NCBI GenBank assembly: GCA_036489315.1
Contig: DASXFZ010000059.1
Coordinates: 1-64,000, forward strand
Reading direction: 5' to 3'
Length of the DNA: 64,000 bases
Source: Candidatus Cybelea sp.
GTDB lineage: Bacteria; Vulcanimicrobiota; Vulcanimicrobiia; Vulcanimicrobiales; Vulcanimicrobiaceae
Below are positions 40,117 through 47,755 of the stretch, in pieces. The translations under genes and the position numbers were made by a program. Below the pieces are notes generated by a model. The model made no database searches. It saw nothing but the letters and a program-made list of their open reading frames with translations, and was not told where the DNA came from. Each line of letters starts with the position of its first letter. Within the stretch, counting starts at the first letter, position 1.

Positions 40117-40527
40117 CTACGACGTAACGAAGCCGACGTCTTCGAGCCCGGACTGTTTGGCGGCGTCAAGGATCCGAATGATGATCCCGTACGGCGCCTT
40201 CGCATCGGCGATGATCGAGACATGGTGGTGCGGTTTTTTCTTCGACGCATCGTACATTACTCGATAGATGCCGGTCTCGTCCGTCTTTGTCCCGTCTACG
40301 AAGATAACGCCCTTATTGTTGACGTCGACCTCGATGTCGTTGTGGTTCTTCGTTTGGGTCGAGTTATTGGGATTCTTGTTGGGAAGTTCTTTCTCGAAAC
40401 CCGGCGGCGCGACGAGCGCCGCAAGAATCATGAAGATGATGAGCAGAACCAAGAGGACGTCGGTGAACGGCGTGATGTTGATCTCCGCCATTACCTCCTG
40501 ATCTTGCTGTGACGATAGAAGCGACAC
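40117..40527 (-). CDS. exbD: ExbD/TolR family biopolymer transport protein
   Basis: A 136-aa paralogue of the next gene, with the same INITPFTDVLLVLLIIF membrane helix and catalytic Asp. It has an Asn/Lys-rich stretch (NKNPNNSTQTKN) unlike its neighbour. Two ExbD types in one cluster suggest a mixed motor or two alternative motors. Confidence 0.92.
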   Translation of the reverse strand: MSLLSSQQDQEVMAEINITPFTDVLLVLLIIFMILAALVAPPGFEKELPNKNPNNSTQTKNHNDIEVDVNNKGVIFVDGTKTDETGIYRVMYDASKKKPHHHVSIIADAKAPYGIIIRILDAAKQSGLEDVGFVTS

Positions 40528-40545
40528 GGTAGTGTCCTGCGATCC

Positions 40546-41217
40546 TTACTTCGTGCGCGCCCCGGTCGGCTGATACAGCTCGGTCGGGATCGGCGCTCCC
40601 GTGTTGTGAAAGTGCAGCATCTCCGCAAGCTGATTTGCCGCGACAATCATCTCTTGGTTATAGTTCTTGATCCGCGACTTGAAGAAGTTGAAGAACACGA
40701 CCGCGATGACCGCAATGATAAGACCGGTTGCCGTCGTGATCAGCGCTTCGGAGACGCCGGCGGCGACGACGGCCGGAGTCGAGTTGCCCTTCAGAGCGAT
40801 ATCTTGGAACGCGCGGATGATACCGAGCACCGTTCCGAAGAGGCCGACGAAGGGGGCTATGACGGCGATCGTGCCGATGATCGGCAGATTACGCTCGAGC
40901 GAGTTGAGGTGCTCCATCAGCGCTATCGAAAGGGCGTCGGTGATGTCGGCACGATTTTTCTCGCCGCGACGAAGCCCGAACTCGAGAATGCGCGGAAGCA
41001 TCCCACGGTTTTTCTTACAGATTTCGATTGCGCCGTCGAGGTCGTTGGCCGAGACCTTGGCTCCGATCTGTCGCAGCAAGCCCTTGGTATCGGAGTGCTG
41101 CATTTGAAAGAAGACAAGGCGTTCGATGACGACCGCGAGACCGACGATAGAGATGAGCAAGAGCAGCCACATATCCCAGCCGCCCTGCTGCATGAGACCC
41201 AAAAATCCCGAAAACAC
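40546..41217 (-). CDS. exbB: ExbB/TolQ family proton channel protein
   Basis: A 223-aa inner-membrane protein. Three helices and the conserved GTIAVIAPFVGLFGTVLGI and GVSEALITTATGL segments are visible. GTG 41217 is the start, with GGAGGG 12 bases upstream. First gene of the exbB-exbD-exbD-tonB-tonB set. Confidence 0.93.
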   Translation of the reverse strand: MFSGFLGLMQQGGWDMWLLLLISIVGLAVVIERLVFFQMQHSDTKGLLRQIGAKVSANDLDGAIEICKKNRGMLPRILEFGLRRGEKNRADITDALSIALMEHLNSLERNLPIIGTIAVIAPFVGLFGTVLGIIRAFQDIALKGNSTPAVVAAGVSEALITTATGLIIAVIAVVFFNFFKSRIKNYNQEMIVAANQLAEMLHFHNTGAPIPTELYQPTGARTK

Positions 41218-41313
41218 GGTGTGCTACCACCCTCCAATTAACGTTGCTGCGCGGCGACCATCCGCCCCGTGAGGGCGACCCATTGGCCTACCCCCGGATA
41301 AAGTCCTGGTGAT

Positions 41314-42696
41314 TTACGGCCCGCTTCCCGGCCGGGCACCGGCTCCGCCGTTGAGGTTGTTCTTCACGAACGTTTCCACTTGAAGCGCGAGGGCTTCGTT
41401 GCCGTCGGCTTTGGCTTGCTGGTCGGCTTTGGCCAGCGCGTCGGCGGCCTGCTTCTTGATTCCATCGTTGTGGCTGCCGGCCCATTGCCCCGTCAGCGCG
41501 ATCCCTTCTGCAAAGTTGGCCTGAGCGTTGTTCGGCTGAAGAGCGAGTGCTTTGTCTGCATAACTCTGCATCCGCTTGTAGTCCGGCTTCGCGCTCTGCG
41601 CTACTGCAAACGCAGCCGAGACGTTCGCTGTGACCGCGATCTGGGGGTCGCCCAGGGCCGCCGCCTGGTCGAAGTCTTTTAATGCGGTTTCGCTGTCTTT
41701 GGCGGCCACTGCCGCCTGGCCCGATTTCAGCAGGCTGGCGCCCATTGCGCGAGCGCCGGCCGTGCTCGAGGGATCGAGCTGCTTGATCTGCGCCGAGAGT
41801 GCTTGCGCACTTTGTACGTCGTTGTTCGCAAGGTAGGCTTGCAGCAGCTCGGAGTCGATGTTCACCTTCGACGAGACGGGAATTTTCGAATCCGCCATCG
41901 CGGAGTCGTGCGCCGCCTTCAGCGAGGCCAGCGCCGCGGCGTTATCGTTGCTGGCTAACTGCGCGACGCCGAGCGCGAACCGGGAGTTGGTGTCCGGAGC
42001 GAGGCTCATCGCCTTGTTCGCATAGCTCATCGCTTGCTCGGGGCTGCTCGACGCCGCTTTCACGGCGGCTGCCGCGAAGCTCTGGGCGGCTACCGCTTTG
42101 AACTGTGGAGCGATCGAAGGGACCTTATCGAACGCCTGCGCGGCGCCGTCGAAGTCTTGCGTATCGTACGACGCGATCCCGAGCATTTCGCGCAGCCCCT
42201 GGTCGTCCGGCGAGTTGAGGAGGGCGGCCTGCGCCTTCGATTTGGCTTGCGCATACTGCTTCTGGCGGATCAGCGTTGCGATCTGGGTTGCCGCCGGCGA
42301 AAGCGTCCCGCTTGACGGCATGCTGATTCCCCCAGTCTCGCTCGGATTCTGGGCGACCGATTTGCCGTTGAACTTCAGCGTGAAGTCGTAGAAAGCGGTG
42401 ATCGGCGTCGCGCCGCGGTGAGCCGGACGGTAGCTCGAGCTTTGGGCGATCTGCATCGCCGCCTGATTGTCGGCGGAGTTCGTCGAGCTGATCACGCGAA
42501 TGACTTTGTGGGAGCCGTCGGCGTTCACCTGAACCTGCACGACGACCTTGCCGCTGCCGGCGATGCCGGCCGTAGTCGAGCCTTGCTTGATCAGCTTCGC
42601 GGGCGTGTATTCGTTCGCATACTGCGCGAGAGCCCGGTCGCCGAGAACGCAAGACGCGATGGCGGCGATCGCAGCGATTTGAAAGAAGCGGTTCAT
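41314..42696 (-). CDS. Periplasmic TPR protein with N-terminal TonB_C-like domain
   Basis: A 460-aa exported protein. After the signal peptide (cleavage near RALAQ), residues about 35-110 resemble a TonB C-terminal domain (KVVVQVQVNADGSHKVIRVISST then SSYRPA). Residues 130-440 are tetratricopeptide-like helices, followed by a Gly/Pro tail. It has no membrane anchor of its own. It sits 96 bases before exbB, so it probably serves the same TonB system, for example as a periplasmic adaptor; that role is inference. Confidence 0.75.
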   Translation of the reverse strand: MNRFFQIAAIAAIASCVLGDRALAQYANEYTPAKLIKQGSTTAGIAGSGKVVVQVQVNADGSHKVIRVISSTNSADNQAAMQIAQSSSYRPAHRGATPITAFYDFTLKFNGKSVAQNPSETGGISMPSSGTLSPAATQIATLIRQKQYAQAKSKAQAALLNSPDDQGLREMLGIASYDTQDFDGAAQAFDKVPSIAPQFKAVAAQSFAAAAVKAASSSPEQAMSYANKAMSLAPDTNSRFALGVAQLASNDNAAALASLKAAHDSAMADSKIPVSSKVNIDSELLQAYLANNDVQSAQALSAQIKQLDPSSTAGARAMGASLLKSGQAAVAAKDSETALKDFDQAAALGDPQIAVTANVSAAFAVAQSAKPDYKRMQSYADKALALQPNNAQANFAEGIALTGQWAGSHNDGIKKQAADALAKADQQAKADGNEALALQVETFVKNNLNGGAGARPGSGP

Positions 42697-42700
42697 TGCA

Positions 42701-43456
42701 TTACCTCAGGCGATTGGTACGAGGCGATTGCGCCGGCGGCCTGCGATGCCGTTTGAGCGCCTCGAGCTCTTTCTCGGTAAGGCCGCGTACGTGACCGGGC
42801 GGCAGCGAGCCGAGCCGCAACGGCCCAAATCGGGTACGCGTGAGAGCCAGTATCGGGTGACCGATCGCTTCGAACATTCGCCGCACTTGCCGATTGCGTC
42901 CCTCATGAATGGTCACGTCGACCACGGAGTGCTCGCGCCTGACCGCGAGCACCCGCAGCTTTGCGCCGGCCGCGCGGCCGTCTTCCAACGAAATCCCTTC
43001 CATCAGGCTGCGCACCTGATCGGGAGAGAGCCGCCCGGCGATCTCCGCTCGATACGTTTTATCTACCCCAAATCGCGGATGGAGCAATTGATGTGCCAGC
43101 TCACCGTCATCGGTCATCAGCAAAGCGCCGGCGGTCGCGTAGTCGAGCCGGCCTACCGGAAAGACTCTCGGCCGGCCGGCGACGAGCTCGGCGACGGTCC
43201 GCCGGCCCTGTGGATCGTGCATCGTCGTTACGACCCCGAGCGGCTTATTCAGCAGAAGATAGGTCGGTTCGGCCGGCAGCGCGACGGGCGTGCCGTCGAC
43301 CCGCACCTCGCTCCCCGGCTCGACTTGGGTCCCGAACTCTCGGACGGTCCTCCCGTCGATGTTGACTCGTCCGGCTGCGATCAGCTCGTCCGCGTGCCGC
43401 CGCGACGCGACCCCGGCCTGCGCAAGAAACCTGTTCAGCCGAATCGCCTGCCGCAC
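42701..43456 (-). CDS. RsuA/RluB-family pseudouridine synthase
   Basis: A 251-aa rRNA pseudouridine synthase. An S4 domain (IRLNRFLAQAGVASRRHADELI) precedes the catalytic motif VGRLDYATAGALLMT with its Asp. The C-terminal GRNRQVRRMFEAIGH is typical. Whether it acts on 16S or 23S rRNA cannot be told. Confidence 0.92.
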   Translation of the reverse strand: MRQAIRLNRFLAQAGVASRRHADELIAAGRVNIDGRTVREFGTQVEPGSEVRVDGTPVALPAEPTYLLLNKPLGVVTTMHDPQGRRTVAELVAGRPRVFPVGRLDYATAGALLMTDDGELAHQLLHPRFGVDKTYRAEIAGRLSPDQVRSLMEGISLEDGRAAGAKLRVLAVRREHSVVDVTIHEGRNRQVRRMFEAIGHPILALTRTRFGPLRLGSLPPGHVRGLTEKELEALKRHRRPPAQSPRTNRLR

Positions 43457-43509
43457 CCAGCCTCGTCTCTACTCGTTAATTTCGAGCTTAAACTACGGGC
43501 TAACCTGAC

Positions 43510-43599
43510 GGCGAGGAGACTCGGACCGGCGAGCGGAGCCGCGGATTCGCGGGAGCGAGGAGGCCAAGCAGCAGGAGCGGAGCGGGGACGGCGGAGCGA
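43510..43599 (-). terminator. C-rich, G-poor tract after rho, candidate Rho-utilisation region
   Basis: On the transcribed (minus) strand sense, about 46 C, 22 G, 19 T and 3 A in 90 bases by hand count, directly after the rho stop codon. Such a C-over-G bubble is what Rho loads on. No intrinsic hairpin with a T-tract is seen in the 143-base gap before the pseudouridine synthase. Confidence 0.4.
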
Positions 43600-44901
43600 C
43601 TAGTACTTTCCGTTATTGTTGTCTTCGTAACCGCGCGACATCGAGAGCGCCTCCTTGGTAACCGTTTGGAGGAACTCTTCGTTCGTCCGCGTTTGCGCCA
43701 TCTTGTCGAGGATGATCTCGGTGATGTCGCCCGTGTTGAGCACGGCCGTCGCGCGCCGCAGCATCCAGATCTTGCGCATCTCGTCGGGCGTGAGCAGAAG
43801 CTCTTCGTGCCGAGTGCCCGAGCGTTTGATATCGATCGCCGGAAAGACGCGCGATTCCGCGAGCTTGCGGGTGAGATCGATCTCCATGTTCCCGGTGCCC
43901 TTAAACTCTTCGAAGATCACGTCGTCCATCTTCGAGCCCGTCTCGATCAGCGCGGTCGCGATGATCGTGAGCGAACCGCCCTCTTCGATTTTGCGGGCGG
44001 CACCGAAGAATCGTTTCGGCTTGTGCAGCGACGCGGTGTCGAGCCCGCCGGAGAGCGTCCGGCCGGAGCTCGCGACGACCTGGTTGTACGCACGCGCCAG
44101 ACGAGTGATCGAGTCGAGGAGGATCACGACGTCTTTTCCGAGCTCGACGAGACGCTTCGCGCGTTCCATCGTCAGTTCGGCAACTGCGGTGTGGTTCTCC
44201 GGATGCTCGTCGAACGTCGAGGCGACGACGTCGCCGTCGATCGTGCGCTGCATGTCGGTGACCTCTTCGGGCCGCTCGTCCACCAGCAGCGCGATGATGT
44301 GCGCGTCCGGATGATTGATGGAGATCGAGTTTGCGATGTTCTTGAGAAGCGTCGTTTTGCCGGCCTTCGGCGGCGAGACGATCAGCGCGCGCTGGCCCAT
44401 GCCGATCGGCGAGAACAGATCGATGACGCGAGTCGAAAGCTGCGTCGAGCGGACCTCGAGCTTGAAGCGTTCCTGCGGATAGATCGGCGTCCCCTTTTCG
44501 AAGAGTCGCCGCCCCTTGATCGCCTCGGGGTCTAAGTCGTTGACTTTGTCGACGCGGATGAGCCCGAAATACTTTTCGCTCTCTTTGGGGCGCCGTGCCT
44601 GACCTTCGACCATGTCGCCGCGCCGCAGCTCGAAGCGGCGGATCTGCGACTGGCTGACGTAGATGTCGTCGTTTCCGATATAGTAACCGGCACGCCGTAA
44701 GAACCCATAACCTTCCGGCAACACGTCGAGTATGCCGCTGGCAACTTCGATGCCCGAGCGGGCGATCTGTCCCTGCACGATCAGCTCGACGATTTCGTCC
44801 TTCTTGAGCTTCGCGGGGGTGAGAATCTCGATCTCGAGTTCTTTCGCGACCTCGATCAACTCGTTCTTCGTCTTATCGGCGAGCTGGGCCGCGGTGGTCA
44901 T
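43600..44901 (-). CDS. rho: Transcription termination factor Rho
   Basis: A 433-aa hexameric RNA helicase. An N-terminal Rho_N/SAP-like helical part (KNELIEVAKELEIEI), the cold-shock RNA-binding domain (GYGFLRRAGYYIGNDDIYVSQSQ) and the RecA-like motor with Walker A SPPKAGKTTLL, RPEEVTDMQR and the Q-loop region. ATG 44901 was chosen because the longer frame upstream is low-quality. Confidence 0.96.
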   Translation of the reverse strand: MTTAAQLADKTKNELIEVAKELEIEILTPAKLKKDEIVELIVQGQIARSGIEVASGILDVLPEGYGFLRRAGYYIGNDDIYVSQSQIRRFELRRGDMVEGQARRPKESEKYFGLIRVDKVNDLDPEAIKGRRLFEKGTPIYPQERFKLEVRSTQLSTRVIDLFSPIGMGQRALIVSPPKAGKTTLLKNIANSISINHPDAHIIALLVDERPEEVTDMQRTIDGDVVASTFDEHPENHTAVAELTMERAKRLVELGKDVVILLDSITRLARAYNQVVASSGRTLSGGLDTASLHKPKRFFGAARKIEEGGSLTIIATALIETGSKMDDVIFEEFKGTGNMEIDLTRKLAESRVFPAIDIKRSGTRHEELLLTPDEMRKIWMLRRATAVLNTGDITEIILDKMAQTRTNEEFLQTVTKEALSMSRGYEDNNNGKY

Positions 44902-45234
44902 TGGCGGAACGTCTACCTGCGGGAGCTGTTCGTGATACGCCCCAGGATTCTGCCCAAAGTGGTGACGCCGGCGCGTACGGCGCCGCCGTCCTCCGCCGGG
45001 CGCGGGGCGCATATCAGTATTATTTACACGGTGTTCTGGGTTGGGCCGATGTTCGGTTTGCAGGACGCTATCTCTCTCATAGAGCTGCGCACGTCAAGCT
45101 TCGATCAGCGAAGGAGAGGCGGCCGTCGCAATCAGATCGGAGACGTGAGCGTGAGGATGTCAAATGATGTCGCGGCTGTCGACAAACGACCGCGACGCGA
45201 CGACTCACACTATAGCACAGGCGCCCGGCCGGGT
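44902..45234 (-). other. Untranslated leader of rho
   Basis: About 330 bases without a supported gene on either strand. With the promoter at 45209-45238 the rho transcript would have a leader of roughly 300 bases. It has no recognised riboswitch or tRNA. Long leaders before rho are often used for autoregulation. Confidence 0.55.
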
Positions 45235-45238
45235 TCAA
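45209..45238 (-). promoter_or_regulatory. Sigma-70-like promoter of rho
   Basis: -35 TTGAAC (45233-45238), 18-base spacer, -10 TATAGT (45209-45214) on the minus strand. The -35 lies in the stop-codon region of mpg and in the loop of a 7-bp inverted repeat GCCCGGC/GCCGGGC (45223-45229, 45239-45245). Confidence 0.6.
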
Positions 45239-45834
45239 GCCGGGCTCAACCGAGCCGGTCCGCTAACAAACGGGCTCCCGGCCGCGTAGAATCGCAGCCG
45301 GCGCTGTGCGGCTTTCGTGAGACCGATGCGGCAACTGAGTCGCACGCGCGCGGGAACGCCGTCCGCGCGGGCCAGCCAAAGGCTGCGATCGGCAAAGAGA
45401 TCGGTTCCGTCGAACGCCCGGTCGATCGCCAGCGCTTGGCAGAGCCGGCCCGGGCCGCGGCAGAGATCGCGCATCTCGCCGGCGCCGCGCCGCCGCTGCA
45501 TCAACGGAACTCCGAGAAGCGGCTCCAGAGCGCGAATCAGCACTCCGGCACCCTCCCCGTCGGGCTCGCTGGAAAGGTTGAAGCAAAACGACGTGCCGTA
45601 GATTTGGTAGACGTAGGCGCGATGAGGCGGTCCGAAGAGCGTGGCGTTGCGAGGACTCCGCCCGGTGAAGGCGTGGCACGCCGGGTCGCCCGGCAGGTAG
45701 GCCTCCGTTTCGACGATGCGGCCGGCGACCGTGCCTTCTTCGCTCTCACGCACGAGAACGCAACCAAGAAGCGCGCGTGCTAACGCTTTGGTTTCTACCG
45801 GGAGATCCTGCGCGCCGAGGCGCACCAGCTTCAC
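45235..45834 (-). CDS. mpg: DNA-3-methyladenine glycosylase (Mpg/AAG family)
   Basis: A 199-aa base-excision repair enzyme removing alkylated purines. Motifs are GRIVETEAYLPGDPACHA (catalytic Glu), GTSFCFNLSSE and the CRGPGRLCQAL segment. It is second in a two-gene run behind a promoter with a LexA-like box, which suggests DNA-damage control. Confidence 0.94.
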   Translation of the reverse strand: MKLVRLGAQDLPVETKALARALLGCVLVRESEEGTVAGRIVETEAYLPGDPACHAFTGRSPRNATLFGPPHRAYVYQIYGTSFCFNLSSEPDGEGAGVLIRALEPLLGVPLMQRRRGAGEMRDLCRGPGRLCQALAIDRAFDGTDLFADRSLWLARADGVPARVRLSCRIGLTKAAQRRLRFYAAGSPFVSGPARLSPA

Positions 45835-46250
45835 GCTGCTTGGTTCAGCGCTACTTCGGCCCTCGCCCTTTGCATCAAGTCGTCAGTCGGTCCGGCCGCT
45901 ATTTCGAAGTTGCCGAGCGCATTGAGCGCACAGCGCAAACGGACGTAAGGAAGCACGAGATTATCCGGCACCTCGGCGCGGGACGCCACCTCGCGAACAA
46001 AGTCTTCATCTGCCAGCACGAAGCGGACACCGGTGACGCCGAGCCGATGAATCGCTCGCGCAACGACCACCAGAGCCGCATAGCCCGCAGCACGCTCGAC
46101 CGACGGGGAGATCTGCTTGATCCGAAATGGAAGGCGCAAAACGTCCTGAGCGCCGGCGCGTTGGAAGGTTGCATAGGCCACGCCCCCTCCCGCCGGCCCG
46201 ACGGCGTATCCGATCGCTACCTCGCTCGCCCGCTGCCCCGATTTTTGCAT
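45831..46250 (-). CDS. Uncharacterised protein, possible RNase H-like fold
   Basis: A 139-aa protein, first gene of the mpg operon and overlapping mpg by ATGA. An N-terminal strand pair (AIGYAVGPAGGGVAYATF), a helix with SVERAAGYAALVVVARAIHRL, and a VRFVLADEDFVREV strand-helix resemble the RNase HI/reverse-transcriptase-like fold, including one Glu and one Asp in suitable places. The first expected acidic residue is absent, so catalysis is doubtful. I do not recognise a named family. Its control by a LexA-like box implies a role under DNA damage. Confidence 0.7.
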   Translation of the reverse strand: MQKSGQRASEVAIGYAVGPAGGGVAYATFQRAGAQDVLRLPFRIKQISPSVERAAGYAALVVVARAIHRLGVTGVRFVLADEDFVREVASRAEVPDNLVLPYVRLRCALNALGNFEIAAGPTDDLMQRARAEVALNQAA

Positions 46251-46270
46251 GTCATCACCCTCGTACCCTT

Positions 46271-46299
46271 ATTTTATGCGAACGTATGTTCGAGGTCAA
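46271..46299 (-). promoter_or_regulatory. Promoter of the mpg operon
   Basis: -35 TTGACC (46294-46299), 17-base spacer, -10 TAAAAT (46271-46276) on the minus strand. This is a near-consensus sigma-70 promoter, and the -35 overlaps the stop codon of the GT4 gene upstream. Its spacer contains the LexA-like box. Confidence 0.7.
46279..46292. promoter_or_regulatory. LexA-type SOS operator
   Basis: CGAACGTATGTTCG matches the Gram-positive LexA consensus CGAAC-N4-GTTCG exactly. It sits between the -35 and -10 boxes, so bound LexA would block RNA polymerase. lexA itself is not in the window. Confidence 0.7.
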
Positions 46300-47438
46300 G
46301 CGATCCGAGCCGGGTGCATCAAGCTAGCGTAGAGGCCTAGGGTCCGAGAGATCTGCTCCTCGACGGAAAAGCGGGCAGCGGCGGCGCGAGCGTCGGCGGC
46401 ACGTCGCGGGTCCGGCAGTAAGGGCACCGCCGCCAAAGCCGCCGCGAACGCCGCCGGTTCGGCCGCGACGAGTACGCCGGCCGCACCGAGCACGTCGCGG
46501 TTCTGCGGCGCGTCGGCGGCGATCACCCAAAGCCCGGCCGCAAGCGCCTCTGCCTGCACGATGCCTTGGGTCTCGGTGATGCTGGGCATCACAAATGCGT
46601 CGGCGCTGGCATAGAGGTCGGGCAGCCGCGCCTGCTCGACCAGCCCGAGAAACCGGATCCGGTTCTCGAGCCGAAGCGACTTCGCACGGCGACCCAACTC
46701 CTCGCGCAACGGACCATCGCCGGCGACCGCCAGGCACGCCTCCGGATCGCCGGCTCGAGCGAGGGCTTCGAAGAGAATCTCGATGTTCTTTTCCTTCGCG
46801 AGGCGTCCGACATAGAGGAAAAGCCGCGAGCCGTTTCGGGCGCCGGCCTGCCTGCGCAGTTCTTCACTGCGCCGCCCGGCGGCGAAGCGCGCGACGTCGA
46901 TTCCACTGGGAACGGTTTCGACGCGCACGGTTACGCCAAGCTCGCGCAGGCGCGCCGCCATCGCCGGCGTCGGTGCGATGACCGCGTCGGCGAGGTTTGC
47001 GAATCTTCGCGTCAGCTGCGATGCGGCGAAGCGCGTGGCGTTTGCTTCAAACGGTACGTAGTGCGCGTAGGCCTCGAGCTGCGTGTGGTACGTGTAGATC
47101 AGCGGCATCCCGTAGCGGCGGGCGTAGCGCATCCCCATCCAGCCGGTGATAAACGGCGAGTGAACGTGAACGACACTGAGCCGTTCGATGACCGATTTGA
47201 CTTCGCGCCGGCTGATGAGGGGCAGCGTGAGGCGATACGGAGTGGCGGGCAGCGGCAGTGATGGAATGCGGACGATCCGGCTCTCCGAACCGGTCGCGCC
47301 GGCCATCCTCGGGGCGAAGCAAAAGACCTCGTGGCCCGCCAGCTGCAGGCCTTGCGCCAGCGTCTCGACCGAGGCCACGACGCCGTTGACGACGGGGCGG
47401 TAAATTTCGGTAAACAGCCCCACGCGCAGGCGCTCCAT
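46296..47438 (-). CDS. GT4 glycosyltransferase
   Basis: A 380-aa GT-B transferase. The N-terminus MERLRVGLFTEIYRPVVNGVV and the VHVHSPFITGWMG segment resemble diacylglycerol or phosphatidylinositol-type sugar transferases. The C-terminal motifs are LYVGRLAKEKN, VAGDGPLREEL and the EX7E region ITETQGIVQAEAL. The likely product is a glycolipid, but the substrate is not determined. I chose ATG 47438; the frame extends 26 residues upstream. Confidence 0.85.
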   Translation of the reverse strand: MERLRVGLFTEIYRPVVNGVVASVETLAQGLQLAGHEVFCFAPRMAGATGSESRIVRIPSLPLPATPYRLTLPLISRREVKSVIERLSVVHVHSPFITGWMGMRYARRYGMPLIYTYHTQLEAYAHYVPFEANATRFAASQLTRRFANLADAVIAPTPAMAARLRELGVTVRVETVPSGIDVARFAAGRRSEELRRQAGARNGSRLFLYVGRLAKEKNIEILFEALARAGDPEACLAVAGDGPLREELGRRAKSLRLENRIRFLGLVEQARLPDLYASADAFVMPSITETQGIVQAEALAAGLWVIAADAPQNRDVLGAAGVLVAAEPAAFAAALAAVPLLPDPRRAADARAAAARFSVEEQISRTLGLYASLMHPARIA

Positions 47439-47488
47439 AGGCGGAATCTCTTCGCTTTGCTGCCCGAGGCGCCCGGTTCCGGAAAAGG

Positions 47489-47516
47489 AGCTTAGCAAGA
47501 AGGTGGCACCTTGCAA
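47489..47516 (-). promoter_or_regulatory. Candidate promoter of the GT4 gene with a 13-base palindrome
   Basis: -35 TTGCAA (47511-47516), 16-base spacer, -10 TAAGCT (47489-47494). The spacer contains AAGGTGGCACCTT (47500-47512), a perfect inverted repeat with a single central base, a possible operator. The gap of about 50 bases to the ATG fits. Confidence 0.4.
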
Positions 47517-47554
47517 ATTGTTACTTTTGACATATTTTCGCGCCGAGACGAGTG

Positions 47555-47563
47555 TGGTATAGT
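47555..47563 (+). promoter_or_regulatory. Extended -10 promoter of the 3D-domain gene
   Basis: TGnTATAGT at 47555-47563 on the plus strand. A perfect TTGACA (47527-47532) lies 25 bases upstream, too far for normal pairing, so the extended -10 would carry the promoter. Confidence 0.45.
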
Positions 47564-47755
47564 GCCCGGGTCAGCCGGGCCTGCCCAAATCGGCGAGCGG
47601 GCCACTCTAGTCTCGGCGTCTCCGTCGGATCCGTTGCCCCAGCGGCCGCACACGCCGCTTCACGTACAAAACGCGAATTGCGTTCATCGTCCGCCTCTCT
47701 GCGTGGTGTAGATTTGCAGACCGTGACGCGTTCCGGGAAGGAAAGGAACTACGGA

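Larger units (their letters stand above)
47439..47755. other. Divergent intergenic region between GT4 and the 3D-domain gene
   Basis: 317 bases with the GT4 promoter on one side and an extended -10 box for the 3D gene on the other. The 3D side gives a leader of about 185 bases with a GCCCGG/CCGGGC hairpin at 47564-47580. I looked for a c-di-AMP (ydaO-type) riboswitch, which often precedes wall hydrolases, and did not find its conserved core. Confidence 0.5.

Noticed and set aside
47564-47750. A riboswitch (c-di-AMP type) before the 3D-domain wall gene
   Set aside because: The gene type and leader length fit, but I could not find the conserved ydaO core or its pseudoknot partners.
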